This document shows, piece after piece, positions 1 to 8,713 of a DNA stretch of 50,560 nt; the first letter of the stretch is position 1; the number at the start of each line of letters is the position of its first letter. This stretch comes from Deltaproteobacteria bacterium (GTDB lineage Bacteria > Desulfobacterota > DSM-4660 > Desulfatiglandales > HGW-15). The notes below the pieces were generated by a model, which was not told the origin of the DNA, ran no database searches, and was given only the letters and a program-made list of their open reading frames with translations. The translations under genes and the position numbers were made by a program. Location of the stretch: the NCBI GenBank assembly GCA_019310485.1, contig JAFDEF010000017.1:1-50560 (forward strand), given 5' to 3'.

Positions 1-77
1 CCATACTACTTCCTCCCGTCCCAGGCTATTATACCGGTATCCCACTTTTATGAGAGAGAAATCTTACAGAGATAAAA

Positions 78-281
78 TCAAGAGTTACTGGGAAGAGAAG
101 CTAGGGTAGGACAGTAGTTGGCCAGTTCTTTGTACTTATCCTTGGGGATATTCAATCGTCCCAGGTTAAGGATGAGTCTTTGTCTGGGTCCTGAGCGGGT
201 GCGGACATTTTCTACTAGGTGAAGGTAGTAGTAAGCCTTTTTGGAGCCCCTGTTAGCTTTTTTGACTTTTTTGATATACAT
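78..281 (-). pseudogene. IS1634-type transposase, N-terminal fragment
   Basis: A 67-codon reading frame. The first ~55 residues have the look of the N-terminus of IS1634-family transposases: basic start, YYYLHLVENVRT, then GPRQRLILNLGRL, then KYKELAN. After that the reading frame runs into an unrelated tail and a stop, and the ~500 further residues of a full transposase, including the DDE catalytic region, are absent from the remaining 77 bases of the window. I therefore call it a remnant. No terminal inverted repeat is visible. The family call rests on recalled sequence similarity, so it is moderate. Confidence 0.5.
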
Positions 282-490
282 GGAGAGGAAAATAGTATGA
301 TAGAGAAGGGGGGCAATAAAAAATCAGTCTATGGGTCACTACATTTGCTTTTAGGCAAGACGGATATAATAATATCAATAAGTTACACAAGGCAGTCGTC
401 AAAATATTGCCGAATTTTTTCAAAAATATGAAATTTTGGCAAACTTGGGTTAGGGTTATTATGTTATACAAAAAAGAGGGGGTAGCAGCG

Positions 491-847
491 ATGAAGTGCG
501 AAAAGTGTGGAGCTGCTTTGAGCGATGGTGAATCCTATGAGTATGCAGGCCAGACACTTTGCGAGGACTGCTACCTGGATATCAAGGCAGCGCCGAAAGC
601 ATGCGACCCTTGGGCAGTGTATACGGCCAGGAAAGAGGCACTGGGGAATCCTATGCTGACTCCGGTCCAAGAAGAAATAATGACACTTTTGAAAGATAAG
701 GGGGCCCTGACCGCTGAAGAAATCTGTAAGGCCTTAAGCATTTCCGAAACAGAGTTTAGGATAAACTTCGCCACCCTGCGGCACATGGAGCTTGTCCGCG
801 CATCCAAGCAGGGTGACAAGATCTATTACACCACACTTGGACAATAA
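491..847 (+). CDS. Zinc-ribbon / winged-helix protein
   Basis: 118 residues. The N-terminal ~30 residues hold CEKC and CEDC pairs around YAGQTL, a LIM/treble-clef-like zinc site. The C-terminal half (about 55-118) is helical and ends in LRHMELVRASKQGDKIYYT, which fits a winged helix with a basic wing. A DNA-binding or redox-linked transcription factor is the natural reading, but I do not recognise a named family. ATG 491 is chosen over the upstream ATG at 407 because a purine-rich GAGGGGGTAG lies just before it and the upstream extension is hydrophobic nonsense. It converges on, and overlaps by 22 bp, the small membrane gene on the other strand. It could be the regulator of the neighbouring feo operon; that is inference only. 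Confidence 0.8.
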   Translation: MKCEKCGAALSDGESYEYAGQTLCEDCYLDIKAAPKACDPWAVYTARKEALGNPMLTPVQEEIMTLLKDKGALTAEEICKALSISETEFRINFATLRHMELVRASKQGDKIYYTTLGQ

Positions 848-1074
848 GCAAGGGCTGAATGGGCTACCCCGGCCATCAACCCCCAGTGACGAATAAGCCA
901 GGTCATGATTACCAGCAGGGGAATGCTCGCAAATGTTCCCACAATAACCAGCCAGTAAATGGACAAACTGGTATGCTTGTCCAGCAGGTTTGTCATGGCT
1001 CCAAGGCGGGGACATACTACGAAGAACGCAAATGCAGCGATAGTTATGAAATACGCGGAAATCTCGTTATTCAT
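826..1074 (-). CDS. Small membrane protein, end of the feo operon
   Basis: 82 residues with two predicted membrane helices (about 5-24 and 33-58) separated by a short polar loop, and a short tail. The start at 1074 (MNNEISAYF) is chosen because AAGGAG lies just before it on the minus strand; the longer version starting at 1122 adds a basic, unlikely extension. It follows the damaged DtxR-FeoA gene in the same direction, so it is probably part of the feoB transcript. No function is recognised. The last 22 bp overlap the convergent winged-helix gene. Confidence 0.65.
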   Translation of the reverse strand: MNNEISAYFITIAAFAFFVVCPRLGAMTNLLDKHTSLSIYWLVIVGTFASIPLLVIMTWLIRHWGLMAGVAHSALAYCPSVV

Positions 1075-1189
1075 AATCTCCTTTTTTCTCTTTTCAATGA
1101 TTCCATGTCGGATTACCGGCAAAACACCTTTTTGCCGTTCTTTTTATCATCCTTATTTAGATCCATCAACAATACTCAGAAGTATCTAC

Positions 1190-1677
1190 TCAGTAAAAGT
1201 CCGGCTTTTCCGGTCTCAGCCTCAAAAAAATATCTTTTGCTATCTCTCTATCCACTGCGATCTGCGTATGACCGATCTTGAAGACATAGGAGGGGTAAGT
1301 TTGGGTCACCTCAACCGCTACTCCCGGTAATACACCCATGCTCATCAGTTTCTGAAGTTTCACATTATCCTTTGTACACAGGTAGGCAACACTCCCCTTT
1401 GTGCCTTTCTCGGCGTCGGCGAGATCCGAGACAATACTCTTCAGAGTCTTGCCAGACGGTGACGTCTCAGGGTATTTTTCGCCTCTTCTTTTCCCTCTTC
1501 CCTGAGTTTTATTCCATCACCACTAAGGTCAATAAAGTTGACTAAGATCAGTTCGGCCAGCTCCGGGGCATCCCTCTGTGTATCCAGATCAGTTAAGCTC
1601 ACCACATCTTGACCCCTCTCCTGTGTCGCTATCCAAAGATGTTCCAGTATTTCTTCAGCTTTATCACTAAGTCTCAT
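1190..1677 (-). pseudogene. DtxR-type iron repressor with FeoA domain, central part lost
   Basis: Reading from 1677, a winged-helix N-terminus (MRLSDKAEEILEHLW, then EEAKNTLRRHRLARL) ends at a stop at 1441. In another frame the sequence continues without a stop from about 1450 to 1190 as a clear FeoA/SH3-like domain, with GTKGSVAYLCTKDN, KLMSMGVLPGVAVEV and PSYVFKIGHTQIAVDREIA. Full-length relatives near feoB have, between these two parts, a dimerisation and metal-binding segment of roughly 60 residues ending in a Cys-rich PPGKCC stretch. That block is missing here and the junction is out of frame. The gene overlaps the upstream zinc-ribbon gene by 11 bp, as an operon member. As it stands it cannot make a normal repressor. 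A separately translated FeoA protein is possible but has no good start. Confidence 0.75.
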
Positions 1678-1849
1678 TTTTATTTTTTCTCCATTTTTTG
1701 ATTAATTTTACGACTTGGGGATCTCCCGGGACTTCGTACCCGCAGTTGGGGCACTTGACCAGGCCGCATGTTCGCGATACCGGACAACTTTTACAGGCAG
1801 CGAGACCTTCTGATTCTTCAAATTCCAGTCCGCACAAAGGGCACTTCAT
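1667..1849 (-). CDS. FeoB-associated zinc-ribbon protein
   Basis: 60 residues with CPLC near the N-terminus, CKSC and C in the middle, and CPNCGYEVPGDP, then a basic C-terminal helix KLIKKWRKNKN. Small zinc-ribbon proteins of this type sit directly behind feoB in many Desulfobacterota. Its ATG overlaps the feoB stop codon (ATGA), so translation is coupled. The function in iron uptake is unknown; a structural or regulatory zinc site, or a cytosolic FeoC-like partner, are possible. Confidence 0.85.
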   Translation of the reverse strand: MKCPLCGLEFEESEGLAACKSCPVSRTCGLVKCPNCGYEVPGDPQVVKLIKKWRKNKNET

Positions 1850-3879
1850 AATGCCACTCCCAATCCATGAAGCAGAAGGTTAAGCGAATATCCCACAAAG
1901 AATGCAAAAGGGAATATGAAGGCGGCCATCCCTAATGCAATTTTCCAGCCCCTCTCTTTTATGGTTATGGCAAACTGTGCGATGCAGGGCATGAACAGTG
2001 CCATAGTCACTACGGAGACGACCAGAGCAGTCCCATGAAGAATACCAGCATTCTTCAGGTCGTAAAGCCCGGCGGCACCAAAGTCCCTCCTGAAAAACCC
2101 ATAAAGAAAGGCCGTTGCAGCCTCTTTTGGCAGGCCAATCCATCTTGTGGGATAGGAAAGGCCGTTGATTAGTAGGTCAAAAAGCCCTGTGAGCCTTCCT
2201 GCCCATATAAGGATGCTTGCAAGTATGAATAACGGCAATACCTCTTTGAAGTACCACCCCACTCTTGTATATGTTTTGGTAAGGACATTTGAGATCTTTG
2301 GCCATCGCAGGGGTGGTATCTCCATGTAAAAGATGGGACTCTCTCCCGGTATGATCCTCGCCGCTAAAAGACCTACTAACAGGAAAACCATCGCCAAGAC
2401 TCCTATGAATAGCCAGAGGCCCATAGGGTGACCGGAAAGCAACGCAAGGATCACGCCCATCTGGGCAGAGCAGGGAATGGCTAGGGACAACAGAAAGCTA
2501 GTAATAACGCGCTCTCTGCGGGTTTCAAGAGTCCTCGTGACAATCGTTGCCATGGTATCGCAGCTAAATCCAAGAACAACGGGGATGACGGCCCTTCCAT
2601 TGAGCCCTATTTTCTTAAAGATACGGTCTATGAGCATGGCAAGCCTTGGGAGGTAACCGGTATCTTCTATGATTGAAAAGGCGATGAAAAATGTGGTTAC
2701 GATAGGCAATATGATGGCTATGGCATACCTGACACCGAGAGTAATAATCCCATACTGATTAACAAAGAGATCCTGTATGACCCCCCATGGAACAATCGAG
2801 GTAACTATTCTTGTGACAAATGGGTTTATATATTCCCTAAAGAGTGTTTTTTCAAAAAAATCTACAGCAATTTGCGCCCCAAAGACACCGACAAACTCGT
2901 ACATTACGTAAATAACCAGAAGGAGAAGGGGGAGTCCTGTAACAGGATGCATCATCAGACCGCTAAGGGATTCCTTGAAATCCCTTAGCGCAGGTTTCAC
3001 CTGGACCGTCGCTTTTTCCACTAACCCATTGATGATCTCCTGCCTTCTGATGGTTATTACATAGTTGATCGGGTCGCTGTACTCTCTTTTTGTCTCTTCA
3101 ACGATCTTTCGTATGGCTTCGTGTCCTCTTTCCTGTTTCTGAACCACTGCATGGATCTTGGAATCACCCTGGAGCAATAGAAGTGCAATCGCCCGTTTTG
3201 AGATGTTGTATTTGCCTGCCAGCAGTTCCTCTATGCGCTGTAAAGAGGATTCAAGAACATTCCCGTAGAACAGTTTTTTGCCTTTGCCTTTTTTATATTT
3301 CAGAATGTTCTCTTTGAGATGGCCCAATCCCTTGTTTTCAACAGCTACGGTTGCGACCACAGGGATACCCAGTTCTTTCCTGAGTACGTCCAGGTCAATG
3401 GACATCCCAGAGTTTTCAGCTTCATCCATAAGGTTGAGATCAAGGAGAACCGGTACATCAGACTCTATAAGCTGGGGTGTCAAATGGAGCATCCTTTCCA
3501 TGTTTTTCGCATCGATCACCTGAACAACCACATTGGGTCTTTCTTCCAGGAGAATGTCTCTGGCAACGCGCTCCTCTTCTGTGATGGGAACCAGGGAATA
3601 CATCCCCGGCGTGTCGATTATACCCACCTCCCTATTTGCAATTATGCCCTTTCCCCTGGTTACCTCCACCGTGGTTCCAGGATAATTGGAAACGGTTACA
3701 TATCGACCTGTGAGGTGACTAAAGATGACACTCTTTCCCACATTGGGGCTTCCGACTAGGACTATCTTTTTTCTACCCTCTATTTCTTCTACAACGGTCC
3801 CATGGCGGCATTCTTGGTTTTGCCCCGTAGGAATGCCCCGTGCGGGAGCACAGTGATGGTAAATAAAGTTTTCTTCCAC
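1846..3879 (-). CDS. feoB: Ferrous iron transporter FeoB
   Basis: 677 residues, full length. It imports Fe2+ across the inner membrane using an N-terminal GTPase-like domain. Visible motifs are G1 GSPNVGKS (43-50), G3 DTPG (89-92) and G4 NLMD (149-152), followed by the helical insertion domain and the polytopic membrane part with the two Gate repeats (MHPVTGLPLLLLVIYVMYEF; VLGFSCDTMATI with its conserved Cys; later AIPCSAQ). An N-terminal extension of ~35 residues contains HHC and CRH, which could bind metal. The gene heads the operon feoB, zinc ribbon, dtxR remnant, small membrane protein. A promoter with a palindromic operator lies 68-97 bp upstream. No separate feoA is present; the only FeoA domain is in the damaged repressor. 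Confidence 0.97.
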   Translation of the reverse strand: MEENFIYHHCAPARGIPTGQNQECRHGTVVEEIEGRKKIVLVGSPNVGKSVIFSHLTGRYVTVSNYPGTTVEVTRGKGIIANREVGIIDTPGMYSLVPITEEERVARDILLEERPNVVVQVIDAKNMERMLHLTPQLIESDVPVLLDLNLMDEAENSGMSIDLDVLRKELGIPVVATVAVENKGLGHLKENILKYKKGKGKKLFYGNVLESSLQRIEELLAGKYNISKRAIALLLLQGDSKIHAVVQKQERGHEAIRKIVEETKREYSDPINYVITIRRQEIINGLVEKATVQVKPALRDFKESLSGLMMHPVTGLPLLLLVIYVMYEFVGVFGAQIAVDFFEKTLFREYINPFVTRIVTSIVPWGVIQDLFVNQYGIITLGVRYAIAIILPIVTTFFIAFSIIEDTGYLPRLAMLIDRIFKKIGLNGRAVIPVVLGFSCDTMATIVTRTLETRRERVITSFLLSLAIPCSAQMGVILALLSGHPMGLWLFIGVLAMVFLLVGLLAARIIPGESPIFYMEIPPLRWPKISNVLTKTYTRVGWYFKEVLPLFILASILIWAGRLTGLFDLLINGLSYPTRWIGLPKEAATAFLYGFFRRDFGAAGLYDLKNAGILHGTALVVSVVTMALFMPCIAQFAITIKERGWKIALGMAAFIFPFAFFVGYSLNLLLHGLGVAL

Positions 3880-3946
3880 TTTTTCGCGGGGGGCTCAATG
3901 CCCTGTGCGAAATTCCAATTGGGTTTACTTAATATCTCTAGCAAGA

Positions 3947-3976
3947 AATATACCACATTGCGGTACAGGCTCACAA
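3947..3976 (-). promoter_or_regulatory. feoB promoter with 15-bp palindromic operator
   Basis: On the minus strand: -35 TTGTGA (3976-3971), 18-bp spacer, -10 TATATT (3952-3947). The spacer holds the palindrome TACCGCAATGTGGTA (3951-3965, given on the minus strand), which overlaps the -10 by two bases. The same palindrome in the same register occurs upstream of the genes at 5992 and 10284. This placement fits a repressor, or a MerR-type activator acting in the spacer. Confidence 0.65.
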
Positions 3977-3979
3977 CAT

Positions 3980-4077
3980 TTAATCCGCCAGAGGCGGAGG
4001 AGGGTTTAATTCCCCGCCCCTTGGGGCGTTAAGATAGTTTCCGATTGATACCCCGCTGCTTGCGGCGGGGAAGTTCA
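3980..4077 (+). repeat. Dispersed three-hairpin REP-like repeat, copy A
   Basis: About 98 bp made of three short hairpins: CCGCCAGAGGCGG, CGCCCCTTGGGGCG, and CCCCGC-TGCTTGCG-GCGGGG, linked by GTTAAGA and TTTCCGATTGATA. Three further copies lie at 15137-15240, 20935-21080 and, inverted, 44470-44571. All are intergenic. Such elements resemble REP sequences mobilised by REP-associated tyrosine transposases (RAYTs); no RAYT gene is in the window. Confidence 0.85.
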
Positions 4078-4452
4078 TTTCTATTTGGGCTATTTTGTTC
4101 ATATTCCGTCGCAAGTGCTTTTTCGCTCTTCCCGGGCATGCAGAAGTGGGTAAAAAGTATCCACTCTCTCTTTAGAAATGACCTCTGGGTGAGTAAAAAG
4201 TATACAGGGGAAAAATTGCTCTTTTTATTCTTCAGATTACCCAAAGCGGAGATCAATCCATTTCAGAGAGTATGGAGAGTTTGTGAAAGATTACCCTCCT
4301 GGCACAAATTTAGGCTGAAAGACTTTATATCTGAGCATCTGCTCATAATCGTTAGGGACATGAGCAACTTCTCTGCACCTGGATACACGTCGCTAATAAT
4401 GCCGGTAAGTGCCTGCATCTCGCCAAACTTAACCTTGAGAGAAAGCAGCAGT
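4078..4452. other. Intergenic stretch without a recognised gene
   Basis: Open frames exist on both strands but none has family-like features or a ribosome site. Two near-identical stretches GTAAAAAGTATCCA and GTAAAAAGTATACA lie about 45 bp apart (near 4150 and 4193). The region may hold decayed coding DNA, but I cannot name it. Confidence 0.4.
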
Positions 4453-5556
4453 TTAAATATCTGGAAGGATTGATGGGGGCAAGCCCAGCCCATCAACGAG
4501 GATAGATCTGTAGAATTCCAGCGCTTGTTCCTTGAAATCCTCTGTGAGCAGAGGAGGGGTTTGTAAGATCATTGTCCCGCTTTCGAGGATACTGGTCAGA
4601 ATTCCACGCCGCTGAACAAAGGTTATTCCCAGTTTGCCCCGACTCTTTATGGAAAATCCCTTTTCACTTACTATTTGAGCCACTTGATCGAGGTCAAGTT
4701 CGACTCTTCTCTTTGGAGTGATGATAAAGTTCCTGCGCCCGTCCCGCGCACAGGTCTCCTCATAAAATTTCTCCTTGACAGGTTGAGGCAAGTCTTTTGG
4801 ATTTTTTCCACATACGGGGCAGTCTTCGCGGGCTCGCAGCTTGAGAGTGTTAAATGACATGTCGGCGAGGTCGATGTAAAGGAGCTTGTCAAGAAGGAGG
4901 GGTTTTTGCCCCATGATGATCCTCACAGCCTCAAAAGATTGAACGGCTGTTACAATTCCCAAAACTGAGGGGTGGACACCAACGACTGCACATTTAGGCA
5001 GGTCATCTTCGCTAAGGCCCGGCATGAAGCATTCAAGGCACAGAGTTTTTCCGGGAACGATTGTGGTGGTGTTTCCCAGAGTCTGTATTGCTGCGCCGAA
5101 GATATAGGGGATCTTGAGCCGATTGCAGGTTCGGTTGACAATGTAACGGGGTTCAGGTCTATCCAGGCCATCAAGTACAACGTCCATGCCTGCTATTAGT
5201 TCCTCCGCGTTTATCGAGTTAATGGATTCCGCATGCGGGTCAATAGTAACATCAGGGTTTAGTCGGCTCAGTTTTCTGAGGGCAACCTCCACTTTGGGCT
5301 CCCCTAGCGAATCAACGTCATAAACATCCTGCCTGTGAAGATCGGAGCGGGAGACAATGTCTCTATCAACAATACGGAGGTATCCGATTCCCATTCCCAC
5401 AAGCTTTTGGGAAATGTGGGTACCCAGTCCTCCCATGCCGATAATGCATGCCTTTGCGTTCCTGAGCTTCAGCTGGCCATCATACCCTATGTCTTCCAGC
5501 ACTATTTGCCTGGCATAAGTTTCCAGCTCAGCATCAGAAAGTTCATTCTTCGTCAT
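4453..5556 (-). CDS. E1-like ThiF/MoeB/HesA family adenylyltransferase with extra C-terminal domain
   Basis: 367 residues. Residues 1-250 form an E1-like domain that would adenylate the C-terminal glycine of a ubiquitin-like sulfur carrier (ThiS or MoaD type): GMGGLG nucleotide loop (40-45), DRD at 64-66, SRSDLHRQ (69-76), zinc pairs CLEC (173-176) and CPVC (246-249), and C189 near the usual catalytic region. Instead of a rhodanese domain, residues ~275-367 form an unrecognised domain with basic and hydrophobic alternation. No thiS, moaD, thiG or moaE gene is nearby; thiE is 6 kb away on the other strand. It stands alone, with no good Shine-Dalgarno before ATG 5556. The substrate carrier is unknown. 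Confidence 0.85.
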   Translation of the reverse strand: MTKNELSDAELETYARQIVLEDIGYDGQLKLRNAKACIIGMGGLGTHISQKLVGMGIGYLRIVDRDIVSRSDLHRQDVYDVDSLGEPKVEVALRKLSRLNPDVTIDPHAESINSINAEELIAGMDVVLDGLDRPEPRYIVNRTCNRLKIPYIFGAAIQTLGNTTTIVPGKTLCLECFMPGLSEDDLPKCAVVGVHPSVLGIVTAVQSFEAVRIIMGQKPLLLDKLLYIDLADMSFNTLKLRAREDCPVCGKNPKDLPQPVKEKFYEETCARDGRRNFIITPKRRVELDLDQVAQIVSEKGFSIKSRGKLGITFVQRRGILTSILESGTMILQTPPLLTEDFKEQALEFYRSILVDGLGLPPSILPDI

Positions 5557-5901
5557 TTTCGTAAGATAAGCTCAAGATCAGCACAGCTGTACGTTAGAAA
5601 GTTAGAAAGCGAGTAGCTCTGATATAGACTCCTGTTTTGAGAGTCAGATCCCCTGCCGCTATGACAGATTTTGGAGTTCGATACGGTGCAAACCCGCGGA
5701 AAACAAAGGGGAAGAATCTCCACAGAAGAAAAATCCAATTCTCTTAAAGAATAGAAGAAAGGAGCCCGAATTTCAAATGAAAAAAGTAAGTGAGCCATAG
5801 TGCATATTTTCTACGCGCCCGCAAGGGTAATCGGCGCTAATGCAGGGGTGGGGGTTAAGGTAAAAACGGAAATCCGGCTCACAAAAGGGGGCCTTTTTAA
5901 A
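5557..5901. other. Divergent intergenic region, no gene seen
   Basis: This lies between the divergently transcribed ThiF-like gene and the Hdr-like operon. No coding signal or strong hairpin was seen. The operator-bearing promoter of the Hdr-like operon follows at 5902-5931. Confidence 0.5.
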
Positions 5902-5931
5902 TTGACAGGGAATACTACAATGTGGTATGGG
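5902..5931 (+). promoter_or_regulatory. Promoter of the Hdr-like operon with 15-bp palindromic operator
   Basis: -35 TTGACA (5902-5907), 18-bp spacer, -10 TATGGG (5926-5931). The palindrome TACTACAATGTGGTA (5913-5927) sits in the spacer, five bases after the -35 and overlapping the -10 by two bases. This is exactly the geometry of the sites before feoB and before the gene at 10284. Confidence 0.6.
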
Positions 5932-5991
5932 TAAACAAGCAGTTTTGCGCGAATTTATGATACAAAAACAAAACAACAACCTTCTTGCTAT

Positions 5992-7764
5992 GTGAAATCA
6001 GAGATGTTTCTGAGCACCAGCTTATACATTGCACTGGGAATTTTCGCCCTGGGCCTTATCTACAAAGTCTCTTCGTGGTTTCGATACGATTTTGGCCCGG
6101 ATAGCGATAAGATCAAGCCATTGACAAGGGCGCTGGCTGCGGCAAGGGGAATCGTTCTGGTTTTGCTAAGCAGAAAGATTATCACATTTCTAAAGGTATT
6201 CCTATTTGAAGTCCTTTTCCAGGCGAGGAGCTTTAGAGAGAGTCCTTTTTGCTGGCTTATGCACATGTTCATATTTGCTGGGTTCGTGCTTTTGCTCCTG
6301 ATGCATGCCCTTGACAAGCTCATAACATCTGCTGTGTTTGTAGATTATTCGCCAACCCTGAATCCGTTTCTTTTCCTCAGGAATCTTTTTGCCGCGCTGG
6401 TGCTGATAGGATTGGGCATAGCTATCTATCGAAGGTTTATCCAAAAGATACCGCGGCTGCATACCAGCCCAATGGATATCTTTGTTATAGTTATCTTGGC
6501 GATAATCGCAGGCTCGGGGGTCTTTTTGGAAAGTGTTAAGATAACTTCCTATAGCAGGTATACCTCCATGGTGGAAGAGTATGCAAGCTTTGAGAATGAA
6601 GAAGGTCCCAAGTCACTGGAAAGCTACTGGGTTAAGGAGTTTGACATTGTTTCACCTAAGGTGAAAGGCCCGTTTGATCCGAATGTGCTAGCACAGGGAA
6701 AAGAAATTCATGAGATGAACTGTGCCGGCTGTCATAGTAAGCCCCAATGGGCATTCATAAGCGATGGGGTAGCAAAGGCTATCAAGCCGATCGCTCTCAA
6801 GCTGGATAAGGTAAAGCTGTCTAAATGGCTTTTATACGTTCACTTCCTGGCCTCTTTTATCGGCCTCGCCTACCTTCCCTTTAGTAAGTTTTTTCACATA
6901 CTGGCGAGCCCTTTAAGTCTTTTACTCAACGCTCTTATGGACCCAAAGAGGTCGAGTCCAGCCAATTTATTAACAAAGCAGATTATAGAACTTGATGCAT
7001 GCACCCATTGTGGTGCCTGCACTGTTCGGTGTGCTGTCGGGGTATGGTTGGAAAAGATCGTCAACATAAGAATTCTTCCATCGGAAAAGATATCTCTCAT
7101 TAAAGCCTTAGCCTCAGGCAAGAAACTTACCGATGATAAAATAACAAGTCTTCAGGAAGGACTTTACTTGTGCACCAATTGTTACCGCTGCACAGTAGCA
7201 TGCCCTGTTGGCATTAATCTACAGGAGCTATGGTTTAATGTGAGGGAGGCATTGTTCAGGAGAGGCTACAAAGAACTTGCCGTACTATCACCGCTGTCCT
7301 TTTATCGTGGATTAAGGCGGGAGGATGTTTCTACAGTAGATTATCAGCAGCCTCAAAAAATGGCCAGGAGGGCAATTGCCGAGGGATGCCAAATGGGAGG
7401 AGGGCAAGAGGAGCCAATAGACTTCAGGCGAGTTGACCAGAGTTTTACAAAGAATTTGAGGGTATCTGAACAAGCTAATTCCATGTCATATTGCTTTGCG
7501 TGCACTACGTGTAGTTCGGCCTGTCCTGTGGTTCGTAACTTTGACAATCCGCCCCAGGCGCTTGGAATGGTGCCACACCAGATTATTCATGCGGCAATGC
7601 TGGGATTGGATGATCTTATTTTCCCATCGGAAATGTTATGGGCTTGCCTTGGGTGTTACCAGTGCCAGGAGGCCTGTCCTCAGGGTGTGAAGGTTACCGA
7701 CGTTTTCTACGAACTAAAAAACATGGCGATCAAACATGTTAAAATGAATGGGGGACCAGGATAA
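5992..7764 (+). CDS. Membrane HdrE/HdrC-like fusion: cytochrome b, one c-type haem site and two ferredoxin modules
   Basis: 590 residues from GTG 5992 (an ATG five codons in is the alternative; neither has a clear ribosome site). Residues ~1-240 contain four to five membrane helices like the NarI/DsrM/HdrE cytochrome b family. A CAGCH haem-c motif follows at ~244-248, then another helix (~275-300). The rest is soluble: a first pair of 4Fe-4S sites (CTHCGACTVRC near 337, CTNCYRCTVACP near 394) and a second pair (CFACTTCSSACP near 501, CLGCYQCQEACP near 552), as in HdrC. With the HdrB-like gene 15 bp downstream, it likely moves electrons between the menaquinone pool or a periplasmic cytochrome and a cytoplasmic disulfide or similar substrate. 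The exact partner is unknown. Confidence 0.88.
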   Translation: MKSEMFLSTSLYIALGIFALGLIYKVSSWFRYDFGPDSDKIKPLTRALAAARGIVLVLLSRKIITFLKVFLFEVLFQARSFRESPFCWLMHMFIFAGFVLLLLMHALDKLITSAVFVDYSPTLNPFLFLRNLFAALVLIGLGIAIYRRFIQKIPRLHTSPMDIFVIVILAIIAGSGVFLESVKITSYSRYTSMVEEYASFENEEGPKSLESYWVKEFDIVSPKVKGPFDPNVLAQGKEIHEMNCAGCHSKPQWAFISDGVAKAIKPIALKLDKVKLSKWLLYVHFLASFIGLAYLPFSKFFHILASPLSLLLNALMDPKRSSPANLLTKQIIELDACTHCGACTVRCAVGVWLEKIVNIRILPSEKISLIKALASGKKLTDDKITSLQEGLYLCTNCYRCTVACPVGINLQELWFNVREALFRRGYKELAVLSPLSFYRGLRREDVSTVDYQQPQKMARRAIAEGCQMGGGQEEPIDFRRVDQSFTKNLRVSEQANSMSYCFACTTCSSACPVVRNFDNPPQALGMVPHQIIHAAMLGLDDLIFPSEMLWACLGCYQCQEACPQGVKVTDVFYELKNMAIKHVKMNGGPG

Positions 7765-7779
7765 AGGGAGGATCTTCTC

Positions 7780-8655
7780 ATGAAATATGCGTTACTGCGG
7801 TGTTGCACCACCCCAATTTTTCTTAAACAGTATGAGTCCTCTACAGATGCAGTCTTTAGAACGATCGGTGTTGAGCTTGTTGATATCCAGGAATTCAATT
7901 GTTGCGGTTACCCTATAAAGAATCTTAGTCATGAAGCATACCTTGTATCCTCGGCCCGAAACCTGGCATTGGCTGAGCAAAGAGGGCTCAATCTAACAAC
8001 AATTTGCAACTGTTGCTATGGTAGCACTAAGTACGTGGACCATGTTTTGAAACAGGATCCTGCGAAAAGGCGCCAGACCAATTTAGTCCTTGAGAAAGAA
8101 AACCTTCACTACGACGGCAATATTGAGGTGAGGCACATCCTGGATATTTTGTACAATGATGTAGGATTAGATGTTTTAAAGGAAAAGATGGTAAGAACTT
8201 TCAAGAACCTGAAGATAGCTACCCATTATGGGTGCCACCTCCTGCGGCCAAGGAAAATTGCCCAGTTTGATAAAGCGGATTCTCCCCACATATTTGATGA
8301 ACTTGTTGGAATAACGGGTGCGAATAGCATTACCTGGAAGGAGAAACTTGAATGTTGCGGTTCTCCCGTATGGGGAATTAATGACAATCTATCTTCCGAC
8401 TTAACCAGAAAAAAAATTAAGAATGCTTGGGAATCAGGGGATGAGTATTTGTGTGTGGCGTGTCCTTACTGCAAGCTCCAGTTCAGCCGGGTTCAGAGAA
8501 TGCTCCTGCCAATGAAGGGCCTTGACCATCAACTTCCTTCTATCCTTTATACACAACTTCTTGGGCTGTGCCTTGGAATTGACGCTGATCTCCTCGGGAT
8601 ACACCAAAACGAGCTGGACATAAGCGGGATAGTAAACTTTCTGACGTTGATGTAG
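7780..8655 (+). CDS. hdrB: HdrB-like CCG-domain subunit of heterodisulfide reductase
   Basis: 291 residues with two CCG domains. The first has CC near the N-terminus, FNCCGYP (40-45) and CNCC (76-79); the second has HYGCHLLRP (~150), LECCGSP (~190) and CPYCK (~228). In HdrB these cysteines hold the unusual 4Fe-4S clusters that cleave a heterodisulfide. Start ATG 7780 is preceded by AAGGGAGG. It directly follows the membrane HdrC/E-like gene and forms a two-gene operon with it. Bacteria without coenzyme M/B use related proteins with other substrates, so the substrate here is unassigned. Confidence 0.9.
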   Translation: MKYALLRCCTTPIFLKQYESSTDAVFRTIGVELVDIQEFNCCGYPIKNLSHEAYLVSSARNLALAEQRGLNLTTICNCCYGSTKYVDHVLKQDPAKRRQTNLVLEKENLHYDGNIEVRHILDILYNDVGLDVLKEKMVRTFKNLKIATHYGCHLLRPRKIAQFDKADSPHIFDELVGITGANSITWKEKLECCGSPVWGINDNLSSDLTRKKIKNAWESGDEYLCVACPYCKLQFSRVQRMLLPMKGLDHQLPSILYTQLLGLCLGIDADLLGIHQNELDISGIVNFLTLM

Positions 8656-8713
8656 ATGATGTAACAAGCACTGACATTCAGAGGGTGATCGGTCCTTCTT
8701 GGGGATTGGTGAG

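Noticed and set aside
4029..4256. Minus-strand frame ending in NELPRRKQRG
   Set aside because: Its end is the translated REP-like repeat, a common source of false small proteins.
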